DNA from: Magnetococcales bacterium
Lineage (GTDB): Bacteria; Pseudomonadota; Magnetococcia; Magnetococcales; Magnetaquicoccaceae
Direction of reading: 5' to 3'
Length of the DNA stretch: 10,301 bases
Assembly: GCA_015229095.1 (NCBI GenBank)
Contig: JADGCE010000009.1
Span: 31,780 to 42,080 of the forward strand
Part shown: positions 7,243-10,301 of the stretch, in pieces
Layout: the number at the start of each line of letters is the position of its first letter
How positions within the stretch are numbered: position 1 is the stretch's first letter
Position numbers and translations under genes: made by a program
Notes under the pieces: generated by a model
What the model saw: only the letters and a program-made list of their open reading frames with translations
What the model was told of the DNA's origin: nothing
The model's database searches: none

Positions 7243-7764
7243 GCCGCCCAAAATGTACCAGGCATGTTCAGCCAGAGTGTACCAGATCTGACTTTCTTTA
7301 ATCAATATTTGGATAAAGAGCCATGGGAGCATCTGTTGCACCCGGTGTGTCTGCCGTCGGCCACCGTCATTCCCTTGCCGCCACCGCGCTATGCCAGAGA
7401 TGTCGGACACTGTTTTCAAGACGGCCAGGAAGTGCTCTGATGGCGCTACAGCACCATCTGGAACCCGAGCTCAAGTGGCTCCGCCTATCTGGCATGTTGG
7501 AGATATTGGAAGAGCGGACTGGTCAGGCAATCAACGGCAAGATTAGCCTATACTGATTTTCTATAGCTTTTACTGGAGGATGAGATCGAACGACGCGAAC
7601 AGAAGCAGCTTGCGCTACTGGAAATCACCGGACCCAGCTACCGAGCGCACGGCACGCAGAAACAGGAACTGATCCGAATGGGAGGACAGCAAAAGACGCA
7701 GTAAAAGGCGGGCCGGAACTGCAGAAAGTCAGCTGCCGGGGTGGTACACTTTGGGTGAATCTTG
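7243..7764 (+). mobile_element. Internally deleted IS21-family remnant
   Basis: Terminal inverted repeats are visible: TTCAGCCAGAGTGTACCA at 7267-7284 matches the reverse complement of 7742-7759 at 16 of 18 positions. A second, partial copy of the left repeat lies at 7243-7260 (ends AAAATGTACCA), in tandem 24 bases away; IS21 elements are known for multiple terminal repeats of this kind. The interior carries only a broken istB and no istA, so the element cannot move itself. The outer limit on the right may reach the TACA at 7771-7774, next to the dispersed repeat; the left limit is uncertain. Confidence 0.65.
7440..7704 (+). pseudogene. istB: istB fragment (IS21 helper ATPase), frameshifted and internally deleted
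   Basis: From ATG 7440 the frame reads MALQHHLEPELKWLRLSGML and on to LEERTGQAINGKIS, typical of an IstB N terminus, then stops at TGA 7554-7556. Shifting one base near 7545 restores AYTDFL, an in-frame TAG (7564-7566), then LLLEDEIERREQKQLA, the next conserved part of IstB. After about 7620 the reading ITGPSYRAHGTQKQE to TAA 7702-7704 looks like the family's C-terminal tail, so the AAA+ ATPase core (usual length about 250 residues) has been removed by a deletion. IstB assists IstA in IS21 target selection; this copy lacks the Walker motifs and must be inactive. The family call rests on recognised motifs, not on an alignment. Confidence 0.7.
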
Positions 7765-7770
7765 AATTTC

Positions 7771-7818
7771 TACACCTAATCAACCTGTTAGGTTGAGAGA
7801 AGAGACCGCCAAACAGGC
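7771..7818 (-). repeat. Dispersed repeat, right copy (inverted relative to 1853-1902)
   Basis: Bases 7771-7807 match the reverse complement of 1866-1902 at 35 of 37 positions. CCAAACAGGC at 7809-7818 repeats 1853-1862 directly. Read on the minus strand, this copy, like the other, lies just downstream of a stop codon (RTX gene, 7860). It shares its outer part with that gene's terminator hairpin. Confidence 0.85.
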
Positions 7819-7847
7819 CATCCCTTTATCGGGATGGCTCTGTTTGG
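7809..7847 (-). terminator. Terminator hairpin of the RTX gene
   Basis: CCAAACAG and GCCATCCC (7809-7824) pair with GGGATGGC and CTGTTTGG (7831-7847), leaving one bulged T at 7839 and a 6-base loop. This 16-bp stem starts 13 bases after the RTX stop codon. On the minus strand it is followed by CGGTCTCTTCTCTC, a pyrimidine-rich but not pure T tail. Confidence 0.65.
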
Positions 7848-7859
7848 GGGCTTGCAAGA

Positions 7860-10301
7860 CTACCAGGAGATGGTGGCTACATCCTTGAACTCCACCTGCG
7901 TGCCGTCCCAGAGATGGATGGTGCCTGAGGCGTCCGCTGACTGGAAGATCAGGGTGTTACCCTCCACTTTGTAGGCGACGGAGCTCTCCAGGCTCCATTC
8001 ACCGGCGTGGAGTGCCTGATCTACCGGCCCCGCACTGATCTCGAGCAGGTGCACAGAATCGGTCCAGCCCTTTCCTCCCGAGAGTTTGTCATGGCCATCC
8101 CCTGCCCCAACCACAAACTGATCATGGCCATCACCACCAAAAAGCTGATCATTGCCTGTGCCTCCCTGTAAACTGTCATTACCTGAACCACCCCGGAGGA
8201 TATCATTGCCCGCTCCACCCATCAGGGTGTCATTGCCCTGATCGCCATAGAGCAGATCGTTACCATCACCCCCTTCCAGACGGTCATTGCCCCGATCGCC
8301 ATAGAGCCGGTCGTCCCCTGCGCCACCTTGCAGGGTGTCACCATCCCGTCCACCGTACAACCGATCATCGCCATCGCCACCCAACAGGGTATCCTGACCC
8401 CGACCACCCCGGAGGGCGTCGTCGCCTGTCCCGCCGTCCAACCGATCACTGCCCCGCTCGCCATAGAGTTGGTCATCCCCTGCAAGACCACGCATATCAT
8501 CGGCATCGCGCGTGCCCCGCAAACGATCATCACCAGAGGTGCCCACAATGAGGTTACCCTGGGCATCGACCTCCTGTGTATCGGAGCCGATGACATCCAG
8601 CCGCAGGGAGTCCACAGAACTCCAGACGCCGGACTCGTCCACCACCTGAAAATCGATGTTCCGCGCACCCGTCTCATGGGTGTTCAGCTGGAGAGCATTC
8701 AAAACATCCCTGTAAACGGCGACATCGTCCAGGCCGGAAAGTTCCAACCGACCGGTCTGGGGATCCATGCCACCCCCCACCACTTCGATATGGGTGCCGG
8801 CCAGCATGAACCGACCATCCGCCCCCTCCACGATCTCGCGTCCCTGGAAACTCAGGAAATCGCCCTCCTGCAATCCGCTGGAGATGGCAATGGTCGCGGC
8901 TGTGAGCTGCTGGCTGTCCACATCGGTGATGGCAATGTCCGCCACCACCGGTATGACCACCTGGTTGGAGACCTGGAAAGAGAGCTCCCCACCTTGGTTC
9001 AGCTTGACATAGTCGCCCATCACCACGCCACCCTCCTGATTCCCTCCATGGTTATCGTGTGACTCTTTGGAAGCGTGCGCATCATGACCACCGCGCCCTC
9101 TGGACTCCTCCTGTTCAGACTCCCGGGAACGGGTATCCATGCTCCGGGCACGCTCGTCCGACTCCCCTGCCCTGCTCAACACACCCTCTCTCCCGGCGTG
9201 CAGAACGGTTCCATTGTATTCAATCCGCTCAACCAGCAGATTGGATTTTGCCTCCAGGGGCCGAATGCTGAAGAGATGATCCGAACCTTCAGCAAACCGC
9301 TCATCCTGGATGGCAATGTGATCCCACTGCCCGGATGCGTTGTGGGCCACCTGCGTGGTATAGGTGCCATACAATTCGCCATCCACAAACAGCTGGAAGG
9401 CTCCGGAGTTGCCATTGCCTCCCTTGGCAACGTAAAGATTCAAGACACCATCCGCCCCAACCACCTGCTGGCTCTCCACGGCGGTGACCAGCACCGGTGC
9501 ATCCGGCACGGCACTGACCGTAATGTGCAGGGAAGCCGGTGTTTGCAGGGAAGAGCCATCCCCTTCCGTCGCAGCGGCTGTCAGGGTAAGTCGAATCTCC
9601 CCGCTAAAGTCTTGCGGCGGCACCAGCGACAGGTTGGGCAGATCGGCATGGGAGACGGTCCACAATCCGCTCTCTGCGTCCAGACTGCCCGCCGAAAGGC
9701 GCGCATGGGCCGGCACGCCTGCGATCACCACGTCGCTCATGGTTTCGGAACCGTCCCGATCCATCAACTGCACATCCAGACCCAAAGCAATGGCGGTATC
9801 TTCCACACCAACTGCCGGTTGCACCGTCCACAGCAGGGGGTCCGCGACCCCGGCAACATCCACATGGATGGGGTCACTGATCACTGTGCGGGCAGAGCTG
9901 CCATCCTGCACCGTGGCACTGACCGTCAGATCAAAATCCCCCGCACGATGGGCCGCCAGGGTCATCTGCAGATCCGGCACCGTCCAGTCCAGAGGATGAC
10001 CCGCCGCATCCGCTTGGATCACCTGCAAGTCGGACTGGGGAATAATCCAGGTATGATCGGCGCCCGCCATCCCCTTGTTCAGGGTGGCTCCCTCCGGAAC
10101 ACCTGCCAGTATCAGGTCGCCCGCCAGGAATTCGGAACCATCCCGATCCGTCAAACCCACCTGAATGTGCAGGGCGATGGGCAGATCTTCCAAACCGGAA
10201 GCGGCACCGTTGCTGAACACCAACATATCCGCCTCAGGAGGTGCAGTCTCAGGCGGCACCGTCTCAGGCGGTACTGTCTCAGGCGGAACCGTCTCCGGCG
10301 G
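7860..10301 (-). CDS. RTX-family secreted protein/adhesin, C-terminal part (5' end beyond window)
   Basis: The frame is open to the right edge, so 813 C-terminal codons are visible and the true start is missing; the GTG at 10259 lies inside a PPETV repeat and is not a credible start. Numbering from 10301: Pro/Glu/Thr repeat linker (1-24); two cadherin/Ig-like domains (about 35-150 and 155-265), each with a DRDGSE calcium-type motif; a beta domain (about 280-370) with LYVAKG, FQLFVDGELYGTY and QWDHIAI that resembles small calcium-dependent carbohydrate-binding modules; a charged Ser/Arg/His linker (375-425); a further cadherin-like domain (about 440-573, ITDVDSQ); 16 GGxGxDxLx repeats (587-730); and a C-terminal region ending VEFKDVATISW, typical for type I secretion. 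I infer an exported, calcium-stabilised surface adhesin. No HlyB/HlyD-type exporter genes lie in the window. Confidence 0.88.
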   Translation of the reverse strand, partial: PPETVPPETVPPETVPPETAPPEADMLVFSNGAASGLEDLPIALHIQVGLTDRDGSEFLAGDLILAGVPEGATLNKGMAGADHTWIIPQSDLQVIQADAAGHPLDWTVPDLQMTLAAHRAGDFDLTVSATVQDGSSARTVISDPIHVDVAGVADPLLWTVQPAVGVEDTAIALGLDVQLMDRDGSETMSDVVIAGVPAHARLSAGSLDAESGLWTVSHADLPNLSLVPPQDFSGEIRLTLTAAATEGDGSSLQTPASLHITVSAVPDAPVLVTAVESQQVVGADGVLNLYVAKGGNGNSGAFQLFVDGELYGTYTTQVAHNASGQWDHIAIQDERFAEGSDHLFSIRPLEAKSNLLVERIEYNGTVLHAGREGVLSRAGESDERARSMDTRSRESEQEESRGRGGHDAHASKESHDNHGGNQEGGVVMGDYVKLNQGGELSFQVSNQVVIPVVADIAITDVDSQQLTAATIAISSGLQEGDFLSFQGREIVEGADGRFMLAGTHIEVVGGGMDPQTGRLELSGLDDVAVYRDVLNALQLNTHETGARNIDFQVVDESGVWSSVDSLRLDVIGSDTQEVDAQGNLIVGTSGDDRLRGTRDADDMRGLAGDDQLYGERGSDRLDGGTGDDALRGGRGQDTLLGGDGDDRLYGGRDGDTLQGGAGDDRLYGDRGNDRLEGGDGNDLLYGDQGNDTLMGGAGNDILRGGSGNDSLQGGTGNDQLFGGDGHDQFVVGAGDGHDKLSGGKGWTDSVHLLEISAGPVDQALHAGEWSLESSVAYKVEGNTLIFQSADASGTIHLWDGTQVEFKDVATISW
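8112..8543 (-). repeat. 16 tandem RTX nonapeptide repeats (27-bp units)
   Basis: Sixteen consecutive 9-residue units run from GTSGDDRLR to GGDGHDQFV with no gap. The consensus GGxGxDxLx binds calcium in a parallel beta-roll in this family. The first units (GTRDADDMR, GLAGDDQLY) are the most divergent and the last half the most regular. An imperfect unit (GAGDGHDKLSGGKG) follows before the export region. Confidence 0.92.
10230..10301 (-). repeat. 15-bp tandem repeat encoding PPETV
   Basis: Read on the minus strand, the units are PPETV three times, then PPETA and PPEAD. At DNA level the 15-bp units differ mainly at third positions (GTTCCG, GTACCG, GTGCCG). The array continues past the window edge, so its full length is unknown. 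It is a proline-rich, probably extended linker between domains of the RTX protein. Confidence 0.85.

Noticed and set aside
7120..7419. Minus-strand 99-codon open frame
   Set aside because: It crosses the boundary and terminal repeats of the IS remnant and has no family features or convincing ribosome binding site.
7219..7440. Plus-strand 73-codon open frame just before istB, as a possible IstA tail
   Set aside because: It overlaps the left end of the IS remnant and its protein (LDKEPWEHLLHPVCLPSATV) shows no IstA features that I recognise.
8112..8543. Regularly spaced repeats that might be read as a CRISPR array
   Set aside because: The period is exactly 27 bp with no spacers, and it encodes RTX nonapeptides in frame.
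8328..9062. 244-codon plus-strand open frame opposite the RTX gene
   Set aside because: It is an antisense shadow of the repeat array and adjoining domain, with no motifs of its own.
10259..10259. GTG at 10259 as the start of the RTX gene
   Set aside because: It encodes the Val of a PPETV repeat, and the same frame continues open to the window edge.

Overview
The window looks like a stretch of chromosome from a Gram-negative proteobacterium. The support is a periplasmic multiheme c-type cytochrome, a periplasmic solute-binding protein with a Sec signal, and the 3' part of a large RTX protein of the type I secretion class, all with GC-rich codon use. A magnetococcus-like or related lineage would fit this gene mix, but that is a guess; no marker gene is present.

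Layout: (1) At 53-1844, on the plus strand, a triheme cytochrome c and a family-3 periplasmic solute-binding protein are packed 1 base apart and probably form the end of an operon that begins before the window. (2) At 1845-2029 lies a short convergent intergenic region with one copy of a dispersed repeat and two strong hairpins. (3) At 2030-6841, on the minus strand, is one very large gene (1603 codons) for a protein I do not recognise as a whole. It has an N-terminal helix-hairpin-helix domain, a carboxypeptidase-regulatory-like beta domain, a glycine-rich hydrophobic stretch, a CxxC motif, an Ig-like segment and a C-terminal metzincin-like zinc peptidase motif with a downstream Met-turn candidate. 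(4) At 6842-7859, an intergenic kilobase holds the AT-rich upstream region of the large gene, a roughly 0.5 kb internally deleted IS21-family remnant with a broken istB, and a second, inverted copy of the dispersed repeat. (5) At 7860-10301, on the minus strand, is the C-terminal 813 codons of an RTX protein with cadherin/Ig-like domains, a possible carbohydrate-binding module, 16 tandem nonapeptide calcium-binding repeats and a C-terminal export region. It runs off the right edge inside a PPETV repeat.

How they fit: the cytochrome and binding protein are probably co-translated and both act in the periplasm. The large gene is a stand-alone transcription unit, bounded by its own promoter region and a terminator hairpin. 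It is bracketed by an inverted pair of 37-bp repeats (35/37 identical) and lies next to IS debris, which makes it look like an accessory insertion. The large putative metallopeptidase is the most novel item. The inverted repeat pair around it and the IS21 remnant come next.
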